Made by a program: the position numbers and the translations under genes. Below are positions 16,959 through 24,302 of a stretch of DNA of 45,162 bases, one piece after another; the stretch's first letter is position 1; each line of letters opens with the position of its first letter. The notes beneath the pieces are model-generated. The model was not told the DNA's origin. It saw nothing but the letters and a program-made list of their open reading frames with translations, and made no database searches. Location of the stretch: NCBI RefSeq assembly GCF_001854885.1, contig NZ_MDDV01000005.1, forward strand, positions 192,492-237,653, in the 5' to 3' direction. This stretch comes from Ensifer sp. LCM 4579. GTDB taxonomy: Bacteria > Pseudomonadota > Alphaproteobacteria > Rhizobiales > Rhizobiaceae.

Positions 16959-19838
16959 ATGTCCCTCATTCATGAAATCGACTACGGCACTCCTGCTTCC
17001 ACGTCCGAAAAGCTGGTGACGCTGACGATCGACGGGTGCGAAATTACCGTGCCGGAGGGCACCTCGATCATGCGCGCGGCGATGGAAGCGGGCATCGAAG
17101 TGCCGAAGCTCTGCGCCTCCGACATGATGGACGCTTTCGGCTCCTGCCGGCTCTGTCTCGTGGAGATCGAAGGCCGTGCCGGCATGCCGGCCTCCTGCAC
17201 CACTCCGGTGGCACAGGGTATCAGCGTCTCCACTCAGACGCAGCGCCTCAAGGACGTCCGCCGCGGCGTGATGGAGCTCTACATCTCCGACCATCCGCTC
17301 GACTGTCTGACCTGTGCGGCCAACGGCGATTGCGAGCTGCAGGACATGGCCGGCGCGGTCGGTCTGCGCGACGTGCGCTATGGCTATGATGGCGCCAATC
17401 ATGTGCAGGCGCGCAATAACGGCGACATCAATATCAACTGGGCGCCGAAAGACCACTCCAATCCGTATTTCACCTTTGATCCCGCCAAATGCATCGTCTG
17501 CTCGCGCTGCGTGCGCGCCTGCGAGGAGGTGCAGGGCACCTTCGCGCTGACGATCAGCGGCCGCGGCTTCGATTCGCGTGTCTCCGCCGGCATGAGCGAG
17601 GATTTCGTTTCTTCGGAATGCGTCTCCTGCGGCGCCTGCGTGCAGGCCTGCCCGACGGCGACGCTGACGGAAAAATCGGTGATCGAGATCGGCCAGCCGG
17701 AGCATTCGGTCGTCACCACGTGCGCCTATTGCGGCGTCGGCTGCTCCTTCAAGGCCGAAATGCGCGGCGAGGAACTGGTGCGCATGGTGCCGTGGAAGGA
17801 CGGCCAGGCGAACCGCGGCCATTCCTGCGTCAAGGGCCGCTTCGCTTATGGCTATTCGACGCACAAGGATCGCATCCTCAATCCGATGATCCGCGAGAAG
17901 ATCACCGATCCCTGGCGCGAGGTCACCTGGGAGGAGGCGTATGCGCATGTCGCCTCCGAATTCCGCCGCATCCAGCACCAGTATGGCCGCGATTCGGTCG
18001 GCGGCATCACCTCCTCGCGCTGCACCAACGAGGAAACCTATCTGGTGCAGAAGCTGGTGCGCGCCGGCTTCGGCAACAATAATGTCGATACCTGCGCTCG
18101 CGTCTGCCATTCGCCGACCGGCTATGGCCTCAATCAGACCTTCGGTACTTCGGCCGGCACGCAGAATTTCGACAGCGTCGAGCATACGGATGTCGCCGTC
18201 ATCATCGGTGCCAACCCGACCGACGGCCACCCGGTCTTCGCGTCTCGGCTGAAGAAGCGGCTGCGCCAGGGGGCCAAGCTGATCGTCATCGATCCGCGCC
18301 GGATCGATCTCGTCCGCTCGGCCCACGTCGAAGCCGCCTACCACCTGCCGATCAAGCCCGGCACCAATGTCGCCGTCCTGACGGCGATGGCGCATGTGAT
18401 CGTCACCGAAGGGCTGGCGAACGAGGCCTTCATCCGCGAGCGCTGCGACTGGTCGGAATTCGAGGATTGGGCGGCCTTCGTTTCCGAGCCCTATCACAGC
18501 CCGGAGGCGACCGAAGCCTATACCGGCGTGCCGGCGGAACTGGTCCGCGGTGCGGCGTGGCTCTATGCCACCGGCGGCAATGGCGCAATCTATTACGGCC
18601 TCGGCGTAACCGAGCACAGCCAGGGCTCGACCACCGTCATGGCGATCGCCAATCTCGCCATGGCCACCGGCAACATCGGCCGGCCCGGCGTCGGCGTCAA
18701 TCCGCTGCGCGGCCAGAACAACGTGCAGGGCTCCTGCGACATGGGCTCCTTCCCCCACGAGTTGCCCGGCTACCGGCATATCTCGGACGATGCCACGCGC
18801 GAGACTTTCGAGAAGCTCTGGGGCGTGACGCTCAACAATGAGCCGGGCCTGCGTATTCCCAACATGCTCGATGCTGCCGTCGACGGCAGCTTCAAGGGCC
18901 TGTACATCCAGGGTGAGGACATCCTGCAGTCCGATCCGGATACCAAGCACGTGGCGGCCGGCCTTGCCGCGATGGAATGCGTCGTCGTGCAGGATCTCTT
19001 CCTCAACGAGACGGCCAATTACGCGCATGTCTTCCTGCCGGGCTCGACTTTCCTGGAAAAGGACGGTACCTTCACCAATGCCGAGCGGCGCATCAACCGC
19101 GTGCGCCGCGTAATGCGGCCGAAGAACGGCTATGCCGACTGGGAGGTGACGCAGAAGCTCGCCCAGGCGATGGGGCTCGACTGGAACTACAAGCATCCGT
19201 CCGAGATCATGGACGAGATCGCAGCGACGACGCCGACCTTCGCCATGGTTTCCTATGACTATCTCGACAAGATGGGCTCCGTGCAGTGGCCCTGCAACGA
19301 GAAGGCGCCGCTCGGTTCGCCAATCATGCATGTCGAGGGCTTCGTGCGCGGCAAGGGCAAGTTCATCCGCACGGAATATGTGGCGACCGACGAGAAGACC
19401 GGTCCGCGCTTCCCGCTGCTTTTGACGACGGGCCGCATCCTCAGCCACTACAATGTCGGCGCACAGACGCGGCGCACGGAAAATGTCGTTTGGCATCCCG
19501 AAGACCGGCTGGAGATCCATCCTCACGACGCCGAACAACGCGGCATCCGCGACGGCGACTGGGTGAAGCTTGTCAGCCGTTCGGGCGAAACATCGCTTCG
19601 GGCGCTGATCACCGACCGCGTCGCGCCGGGCGTCGTCTACACCACCTTCCATCACCCGACGACGCAGGCCAACGTCATTACCACCGATTTCTCGGACTGG
19701 GCGACGAACTGCCCGGAATACAAGGTGACGGCGGTGCAGGTCGCGCCCTCGAACGGCCCGACCGACTGGCAGCGTGACTATGACGAGCAGGCCCGCCAGT
19801 CGCGGCGTATCGCCGGCAAGCTGGAGGCGGCGGAATAG
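16959..19838 (+). CDS. fdsA: FdsA, alpha (molybdenum catalytic) subunit of formate dehydrogenase
   Basis: A 959-residue catalytic subunit that oxidises formate to CO2 at a Mo-bis(MGD) centre. Domains in order: [2Fe-2S] ferredoxin (about 20-100, Cys52, 63, 66, 80), a His-Cys cluster region (DHPLDCLTCAANGDC, 111-125), two [4Fe-4S] ferredoxin motifs (CIVCSRCVRAC 178-188, CVSCGACVQAC 221-231), another [4Fe-4S] motif (CAYCGVGC, 255-262), then the molybdopterin domains. The likely Mo ligand is Cys383 (RVCHSPTG), so the enzyme is Cys- not selenocysteine-dependent. RBS AGGAGG precedes the ATG. Cytoplasmic: no Tat signal. Confidence 0.95.
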   Translation: MSLIHEIDYGTPASTSEKLVTLTIDGCEITVPEGTSIMRAAMEAGIEVPKLCASDMMDAFGSCRLCLVEIEGRAGMPASCTTPVAQGISVSTQTQRLKDVRRGVMELYISDHPLDCLTCAANGDCELQDMAGAVGLRDVRYGYDGANHVQARNNGDININWAPKDHSNPYFTFDPAKCIVCSRCVRACEEVQGTFALTISGRGFDSRVSAGMSEDFVSSECVSCGACVQACPTATLTEKSVIEIGQPEHSVVTTCAYCGVGCSFKAEMRGEELVRMVPWKDGQANRGHSCVKGRFAYGYSTHKDRILNPMIREKITDPWREVTWEEAYAHVASEFRRIQHQYGRDSVGGITSSRCTNEETYLVQKLVRAGFGNNNVDTCARVCHSPTGYGLNQTFGTSAGTQNFDSVEHTDVAVIIGANPTDGHPVFASRLKKRLRQGAKLIVIDPRRIDLVRSAHVEAAYHLPIKPGTNVAVLTAMAHVIVTEGLANEAFIRERCDWSEFEDWAAFVSEPYHSPEATEAYTGVPAELVRGAAWLYATGGNGAIYYGLGVTEHSQGSTTVMAIANLAMATGNIGRPGVGVNPLRGQNNVQGSCDMGSFPHELPGYRHISDDATRETFEKLWGVTLNNEPGLRIPNMLDAAVDGSFKGLYIQGEDILQSDPDTKHVAAGLAAMECVVVQDLFLNETANYAHVFLPGSTFLEKDGTFTNAERRINRVRRVMRPKNGYADWEVTQKLAQAMGLDWNYKHPSEIMDEIAATTPTFAMVSYDYLDKMGSVQWPCNEKAPLGSPIMHVEGFVRGKGKFIRTEYVATDEKTGPRFPLLLTTGRILSHYNVGAQTRRTENVVWHPEDRLEIHPHDAEQRGIRDGDWVKLVSRSGETSLRALITDRVAPGVVYTTFHHPTTQANVITTDFSDWATNCPEYKVTAVQVAPSNGPTDWQRDYDEQARQSRRIAGKLEAAE

Positions 19839-19846
19839 GAGGCGGG

Positions 19847-20752
19847 ATGGCGGACAAGCAATCGACCTCCCCCTCGGCCGTCCCCATCCGGGCGGCCGAC
19901 ATGACCCGCTTCCAGACAACGCGGACGGTTCCCGAAAGCGTGCGGCGTGCCGGCAGGCGTGTCGGTCAATCGCGCGTGGTACCGGAGGAAGTGCCGGTCG
20001 CGCTGACCTATGGCGGTTCCACCCATGCGGTGATGATGGCGACACCGGCCGATCTCGAGGATTTCGCCGTCGGCTTCAGCCTGACGGAGGGCATCGTCGC
20101 CGATCCGAATCAGATCGAGGCAATCGACGTCGTGGCCGAGGATAAGGGCATCGATCTGCAGATCACTCTCAAGGACGCGGTGAACGAAGCGCTCCGGCTG
20201 CGCCGCCGCCACATGGCGGGGCCGGTCGGATGCGGCCTCTGCGGGATCGAATCGATCGAGCAGGCCGTGCGCTCTACGCCCGACGTGTCGGCTTCGCCCC
20301 TGAAGCTCAGCGATGAGGACGTGGTCAAGGCGGTCGGGCTTCTCGACGGGCAGCAGCCCCTGCATAGCGAAACGCGTGCCGTACATGGCGCGGCGTTCTA
20401 TGTGCCGGGCCGGGGCTTGGTCGCCGTTCGCGAGGATGTCGGCCGCCACAACGCGCTCGACAAGCTGACCGGGGCTGCGGCACGCGCCGGTTTCAGGGGC
20501 GCTCAGGGAGCCGTCGTCGTCACCTCCCGCGTGTCGGTCGAAATGATCCAGAAGACCACCATCACCGGAAGCCCGATCATCATCGCCATCTCGGCACCGA
20601 CGGCGCTTGCGATCCGCACGGCGGAGGAAGCGGGAATGACGCTGGTGGCGCTCGTGCGCGGCGACGAATTCGAAATCTTCACCCATGCCGAACGCATAGA
20701 GCGGAGCGAGGAAGGCGCGCGGCCTGCCGCCCGCGTCTCCCTCACGCGCTGA
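19847..20752 (+). CDS. fdhD: FdhD/FdsC, sulfurtransferase that activates formate dehydrogenase
   Basis: A 301-residue FdhD-family protein. By family knowledge it transfers sulfur from a cysteine desulfurase to the molybdenum cofactor and is needed for formate dehydrogenase activity. The conserved pair Cys129-x2-Cys132 (VGCGLCGIES) is present, as are the family blocks EDFAVGFSLTEGI and REDVGRHNALDKL. AGGAGG overlaps the fdsA stop and serves its ATG 8 bases later. Called fdsC in some fds operons. Confidence 0.93.
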   Translation: MADKQSTSPSAVPIRAADMTRFQTTRTVPESVRRAGRRVGQSRVVPEEVPVALTYGGSTHAVMMATPADLEDFAVGFSLTEGIVADPNQIEAIDVVAEDKGIDLQITLKDAVNEALRLRRRHMAGPVGCGLCGIESIEQAVRSTPDVSASPLKLSDEDVVKAVGLLDGQQPLHSETRAVHGAAFYVPGRGLVAVREDVGRHNALDKLTGAAARAGFRGAQGAVVVTSRVSVEMIQKTTITGSPIIIAISAPTALAIRTAEEAGMTLVALVRGDEFEIFTHAERIERSEEGARPAARVSLTR

Positions 20753-20769
20753 AACCGGAGCCCTTCCCG

Positions 20770-21003
20770 ATGTCGTCTGAAAATCCCAATGCAAAGCTCA
20801 TCTACATGGCGAACCAGATCGCCACGTTTTTCCAGAGCCAACCGGCGGATCAGGCGGCCGCGGGCGTCGCGACGCACATCAACAAATATTGGGAGCCGCG
20901 GATGCGCCGCAAGCTGTTCGAGCATATCGACCGGGGCGGCGAAGGGCTGAAGCCGCTGGTGCTCGAAGCGGCTTCGAAGATCCGGCGGCCGGAAGCGGCG
21001 TAG
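20770..21003 (+). CDS. fdsD: FdsD, delta subunit of formate dehydrogenase
   Basis: A 77-residue cytoplasmic protein with the family features of FdsD (KLIYMANQIATFFQSQP, then HINKYWEPRMRRKL). FdsD is a small subunit of the soluble molybdenum formate dehydrogenases needed for an active complex; its exact function is not settled. GGAG lies 9 bases before the ATG, 17 bases after fdhD. Last gene of the operon. Confidence 0.9.
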   Translation: MSSENPNAKLIYMANQIATFFQSQPADQAAAGVATHINKYWEPRMRRKLFEHIDRGGEGLKPLVLEAASKIRRPEAA

Positions 21004-21026
21004 CGCCGGCTGATAGCCGTTAAAAG

Positions 21027-21053
21027 AAAAACCCCTCCCCACAAGGGGAGGGG
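21027..21053 (-). terminator. Terminator-like hairpin after cheW
   Basis: Perfect 9-bp stem CCCCTCCCC-ACAA-GGGGAGGGG (21032-21053). Read on the minus strand it is followed by TTTTTCTTTT, so it can end transcription from cheW, 115 bases downstream of its stop. It can also act as the boundary for the converging fds operon. Confidence 0.65.
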
Positions 21054-21163
21054 CTTGGTGTCTGCGGCGATCTTGCGCGATTTCAATGGCTTAGCATTTG
21101 TCGGAGACGTGTGTGGCCGGAAAATGTGCGGCTCGGCGAGCCCCTCTCCCTTGTTGGGAGGGG
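21032..21163. repeat. Paired CCCCTCCC-type palindromic repeat
   Basis: Two related palindromes, CCCCTCCCCACAAGGGGAGG (21032-21053) and CCCCTCTCCCTTGTTGGGAG (21141-21163), bracket about 85 bases between fdsD and cheW. A similar pair lies at 24114-24281 after tamB. The cores resemble those of the RIME-like elements but are shorter. Confidence 0.55.
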
Positions 21164-21168
21164 TCTTC

Positions 21169-21648
21169 TCACGCCGCGAGGTCTTCCACCTCGCGTTCCT
21201 TGAACATGCGCGACAGGTTGAGGAAGCAGATCATGCCGGACTCGTTGGCGATAACGCCTTCGGCGAAGCTTTTGTCGAAGGAGGCGGTCACTTCGGGCAC
21301 CGGCTGCACCTGGCTGCCCTGGACGGTGAGGATGTCGGAGACGCGATCGACGACGAGGCCGATCACCATGTTGTGGACCTCGGCGACGACGATGGCGCTG
21401 CGCTCGTTGGCGACGGTCGTTTTCATGCCGAGCTTATGGGCAAGGTCGATGATCGGGATCACGGTGCCGCGCAGGTTCATCACGCCGATCACTTCCGGCG
21501 GCGAATGCGGGATGGGCGTCGACGGCGCCCAGCCGCGGATCTCGCGGATGGTCGTCGTCTTGACGCAGAATTCCTGATCATGGAGGCGGAACGCGATGAT
21601 TTCGAGCGTTTCGCCGTCGAAGCCGGCCGTTTTCAATGTGCCTGTCAT
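21169..21648 (-). CDS. cheW: CheW-like coupling protein
   Basis: A 159-residue single-domain CheW protein, which couples chemoreceptors to the CheA kinase in the cytoplasm. It has the domain blocks RLHDQEFCVKTTTIREIRGW, GVMNLRGTVIPIIDL and GLVVDRVSDI. The start at 21648 (MTGTLKTAGF) has GAAGGA 9-10 bases upstream; a further 17 in-frame residues to 21699 have no RBS. It stands alone, with no che genes in the window, so it is probably an orphan CheW serving receptors or a cluster encoded elsewhere. Confidence 0.9.
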   Translation of the reverse strand: MTGTLKTAGFDGETLEIIAFRLHDQEFCVKTTTIREIRGWAPSTPIPHSPPEVIGVMNLRGTVIPIIDLAHKLGMKTTVANERSAIVVAEVHNMVIGLVVDRVSDILTVQGSQVQPVPEVTASFDKSFAEGVIANESGMICFLNLSRMFKEREVEDLAA

Positions 21649-21919
21649 CAAAGGTCCTTCAAGCTTATCCGTCAACGCCCGTCGCGCCGACTTCGCCAAA
21701 TCCGTGAGGTTCCCTTCGAATGCGCGCCGCGCCGGTTCGGACGAGAACCATGGTCCGCCGAGGGCATTCGGCGAGGCGCAAGCTGCATCATGCGCGGATA
21801 GTCCGCTTTGCGCGTTAGACGGTTATCCTATCGCGAAAATCGTTAAGACTTGCTTTTCCCGCCTTCGACAGTGCGGTTCGGCGGGTGGCGGTGTGTTCAG
21901 CACCCTAATTTTGTCGTGG

Positions 21920-22843
21920 TCAGGCTCCGCGGGTCGGCCGGTCGAGGATGCGGCGGCCGAAAAGGCTTGCGGTGAGTTCGACCAGGACGCGGGCGCTCCT
22001 GCCGCGGTCGTCGAGGAAAGGATTGAGTTCGACCAGGTCAAGCGAGGAGACGAGGCCACTGTCGTAGAGCATTTCCATGATCAGATGGGCTTCGCGGAAG
22101 GTGGCGCCGCCCGGAACCGTCGTGCCGACGCCCGGCGCGAGCTCCGGATCCATGAAGTCGACATCGAGGCTCACATGCAGGAGACCGTTTGCGGCGCGCA
22201 CCTCATCGAGAATGTGGCGCATGATATGGGCCATGCCCAACTCGTCGACGGCCCGCATGTCATAGACGTTTACCCCATGTTCGGCGATTTCGTCGCGTTC
22301 GCGCGCATCCACCGAGCGGATCCCCACCTGGAACACCCGCTTCGGATCGACCAGCGGCCGGTCCGGCGCAAGGATCGGGGCGAATTCAGCCTCGCCGCAG
22401 AAGAACGCAACGGGCATGCCATGCATGTTGCCTGAGGGAGAGGTCGCCGGCGAATTGAAGTCGGCATGGGCGTCGAGCCAGAGCACGAAGAGCGGCTGAC
22501 CCACTTCGTCTGCATGTCGCGCCATACCGGAGACGCTGCCCATCGAAAGCGCGTGGTCGCCGCCGAGGATGATCGGGACATTCCCCTTGCGGGCGGCGTC
22601 GTGCACCGCATCGTTGAGCGCCCGGGTGAAAGCGGCAACCGTCTGCAGGTTGTTGGCACCCGGGTGGCTGGCGAGGTCGCGCGCCGCGGAAGGCCGGAAA
22701 TCGCCTTCGTCCTCCACCCCATGGCCGAGTTCAGCAAGAACCGTATCGATGCCGGCAATCCGAAGCGCTGTCGGGCCCATGGCCGCGCCGCGGCGGCCGG
22801 AGCCTTCCTCGATGGGTGCGCCGATCAATGTGATGGTTTTCAT
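21920..22843 (-). CDS. rocF: Arginase
   Basis: A 307-residue ureohydrolase that splits L-arginine into ornithine and urea with a two-manganese centre. Metal ligands are His97 (GGDHALSMGS), Asp124, His126 and Asp128 (WLDAHADF) and Asp227 and Asp229 (SLDVDF). The block SGNMHGMP (137-144) matches arginase rather than agmatinase, as does the short N-terminus. It is divergent from an Lrp/AsnC regulator at 22982, an arrangement that suggests arginine- or ornithine-responsive control. Rhizobial genomes often call this gene arcA. Confidence 0.92.
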   Translation of the reverse strand: MKTITLIGAPIEEGSGRRGAAMGPTALRIAGIDTVLAELGHGVEDEGDFRPSAARDLASHPGANNLQTVAAFTRALNDAVHDAARKGNVPIILGGDHALSMGSVSGMARHADEVGQPLFVLWLDAHADFNSPATSPSGNMHGMPVAFFCGEAEFAPILAPDRPLVDPKRVFQVGIRSVDARERDEIAEHGVNVYDMRAVDELGMAHIMRHILDEVRAANGLLHVSLDVDFMDPELAPGVGTTVPGGATFREAHLIMEMLYDSGLVSSLDLVELNPFLDDRGRSARVLVELTASLFGRRILDRPTRGA

Positions 22844-22939
22844 TTCCGCCTCTTCCTTTTCTTCGCTTCCCTGGAGCCGCGCGGATTATCGCCGAATGCG
22901 ATGACGACAAAAAGATGGAAAACTGTCAATCAGAAGGCT

Positions 22940-22978
22940 ACTCTTAGCAGAGTGACAAGCTCGCCTTGGCAAAGTGAC
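22940..22978. promoter_or_regulatory. Candidate Lrp-type operator in the arginase/Lrp divergent gap
   Basis: Inverted repeat ACTCT-N4-AGAGT (22940-22953), followed by a direct repeat of AGTGAC (22951-22956 and 22973-22978, 22 bases apart). It lies between the divergent arginase and Lrp genes and just before or inside the Lrp start, depending on which start is used. Confidence 0.35.
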
Positions 22979-22981
22979 GGT

Positions 22982-23416
22982 ATGGACGATCTCGATCAGG
23001 CGCTCATCAGCGCGCTGCGGCAAAATTCGCGAACACCGGTGTCGACGCTTTCCGCCTTGACCGGCGTTTCACGAGCGACGATTGCCGCGCGGATCGATCG
23101 ATTGGTGTCAAATGGCACGATTGCCGCCTTCACCATCCGCACCGGATCGGAAATCTCCGCCTCCGGCGTACGCGCAGTGGTCATGATCGAGGTGCACGGC
23201 AAGATGGCCGACCGCGTGGCCGAGCAATTGCGGGGTCTGCCGCAGGTGCGAGCGCTGCACAGCACCAACGGCCGATGGGACTTCATCGCCGAACTCGAGG
23301 ATCGCGATCTTGCAAGCTTCGACGCGACCCTGCGGCGCATCCGGCTGATCGACGGCATCACGATCACGGAATCGAACATTCTGCTCAAGACCAGCAAGAT
23401 GGCCGGGCCCTTTTGA
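22982..23416 (+). CDS. Lrp/AsnC-family regulator
   Basis: A 144-residue Lrp/AsnC regulator: N-terminal helix-turn-helix (about 1-55, with SALTGVSRATIAARIDRLVS) and a C-terminal RAM ligand-binding domain (about 65-140, GRWDFIAELEDRD). The ATG at 22982 has no clear RBS; an in-frame GTG at 22952 would add 10 residues and also lacks a strong RBS. The frame is open much further upstream, but that overlaps arginase in antisense. Probably regulates the divergent arginase and itself. Confidence 0.88.
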   Translation: MDDLDQALISALRQNSRTPVSTLSALTGVSRATIAARIDRLVSNGTIAAFTIRTGSEISASGVRAVVMIEVHGKMADRVAEQLRGLPQVRALHSTNGRWDFIAELEDRDLASFDATLRRIRLIDGITITESNILLKTSKMAGPF

Positions 23417-23432
23417 GGCACGCGCTGCTTTT

Positions 23433-23464
23433 GTTCTTGATTTGTTCTAGGCTTCGTATATAAT
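23433..23464 (+). promoter_or_regulatory. SOS (LexA) box overlapping a sigma70-type promoter
   Basis: GTTC-TTGATTT-GTTC at 23433-23447 is a perfect match to the alphaproteobacterial LexA box GTTC-N7-GTTC. The middle provides a -35-like TTGATT (23437-23442), and a consensus -10 TATAAT follows at 23459-23464 with a 16-base spacer. The promoter points at the VOC gene, leaving a leader of about 130 bases. LexA bound here would cover the -35. Confidence 0.65.
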
Positions 23465-23599
23465 AGTTGCCTCAGCACAAAGAGAGGCACAGGAACGACG
23501 CGGTCTTCGGCGTCATTCCATTTCAATCGTCACAAGTCGGTCGCGTTTGCTGTTCCGGGTCGGGCCGATCCAGACAGGCGCAACCTATGGAGGGATGTC

Positions 23600-24079
23600 A
23601 TGCTCGGTTTTCCAGGCGGCCCGCAGGCGCGGCAGATTTGCATAAAACTGTTCGTCAGGCATGGGGAAGAGGAGCGCGCGATCGCCTTTTATCGTGACGT
23701 CTTCGGGGCGGAACTCCTCCGTCGCCATGAATGGAGCGGGATTTTGACGAGCGCGGATCTCTGCATCGGCGATTCCCTGTTCCGGGTGGCGGGCGCCAAT
23801 CCGCGCCGGGATGCGGAACCGCGGCTCGGCGGTCCGCGCTCGCCGCACGCTCTCGGCACGACCGCGGCAATTCTGGAGCTCCAGGTCGACGACGTGGAGC
23901 GGGTGCTCGAGCGCGCGATCGGCGCCGGCGCAAGCCTGCGCAACGCAGTCGAGACGCTGCCGACGGGGGATCGCGTCGGCGCGCTCATCGATCCCTTCGG
24001 TCATATCTGGGCGCTCTTCACGCTCACGGACGAGGAGGAGGTGCCGGACACTTTCAGCGCCGAGCGGAATGCCGCTTGA
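23600..24079 (+). CDS. VOC-superfamily (glyoxalase/PhnB-like) protein, probably SOS-regulated
   Basis: A 159-residue protein of the vicinal-oxygen-chelate fold: two beta-alpha-beta-beta-beta units are suggested by KLFVRHGEEERAIAFYRDVF near the start and LELQVDDVERVLERAIGAGA in the second half, ending in DPFGHIWALFT. Proteins of this type include glyoxalases, antibiotic-resistance proteins and PhnB-like proteins of unknown activity; the metal ligands cannot be assigned with confidence, so I give no substrate. GGAGG precedes the ATG. The upstream promoter carries a perfect alphaproteobacterial SOS box, which suggests a damage-related role. Confidence 0.82.
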   Translation: MLGFPGGPQARQICIKLFVRHGEEERAIAFYRDVFGAELLRRHEWSGILTSADLCIGDSLFRVAGANPRRDAEPRLGGPRSPHALGTTAAILELQVDDVERVLERAIGAGASLRNAVETLPTGDRVGALIDPFGHIWALFTLTDEEEVPDTFSAERNAA

Positions 24080-24113
24080 TTGACCGCGCGTCGCTCTGCA
24101 GCGTTGTCGTCAG

Positions 24114-24281
24114 AACCCCTCCCCAACCCCGCCCCACAAGCCCCACAAGGGGGAGGGGCTTCGGCGCTCGCCGCGAGCGTCTGCCATTTTCAGGCTATGC
24201 GTCAAGCGCAATGGTCGAGATGGGGCGAAGCGAGTGCGGCAAATTCCTCCCCCCCTTGTGGGGAGGGGTTGGGGAGGGGCA
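24114..24281. repeat. Paired CCCCTCCCC-type palindromic repeat after tamB
   Basis: Arms at about 24114-24160 and 24246-24281 are inverted copies of a CCCCTCCCCAACCCC / CCACAAGGGGGAGGGG-type sequence and enclose about 85 bases. They sit in the gap between the VOC gene and the converging end of tamB, like the pair at 21032-21163. Confidence 0.55.
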
Positions 24282-24302
24282 GTTCCAAACTCTTGTATTC
24301 TC

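Noticed and set aside
16944..20045. A 1033-codon open frame on the minus strand opposite fdsA and fdhD
   Set aside because: fdsA and fdhD are unmistakable on the plus strand with all cluster ligands; the antisense frame has no recognisable domain or RBS.
23467..23697. A 76-codon open frame in the leader of the VOC gene
   Set aside because: It overlaps the VOC gene in another frame and has no RBS or recognisable content.
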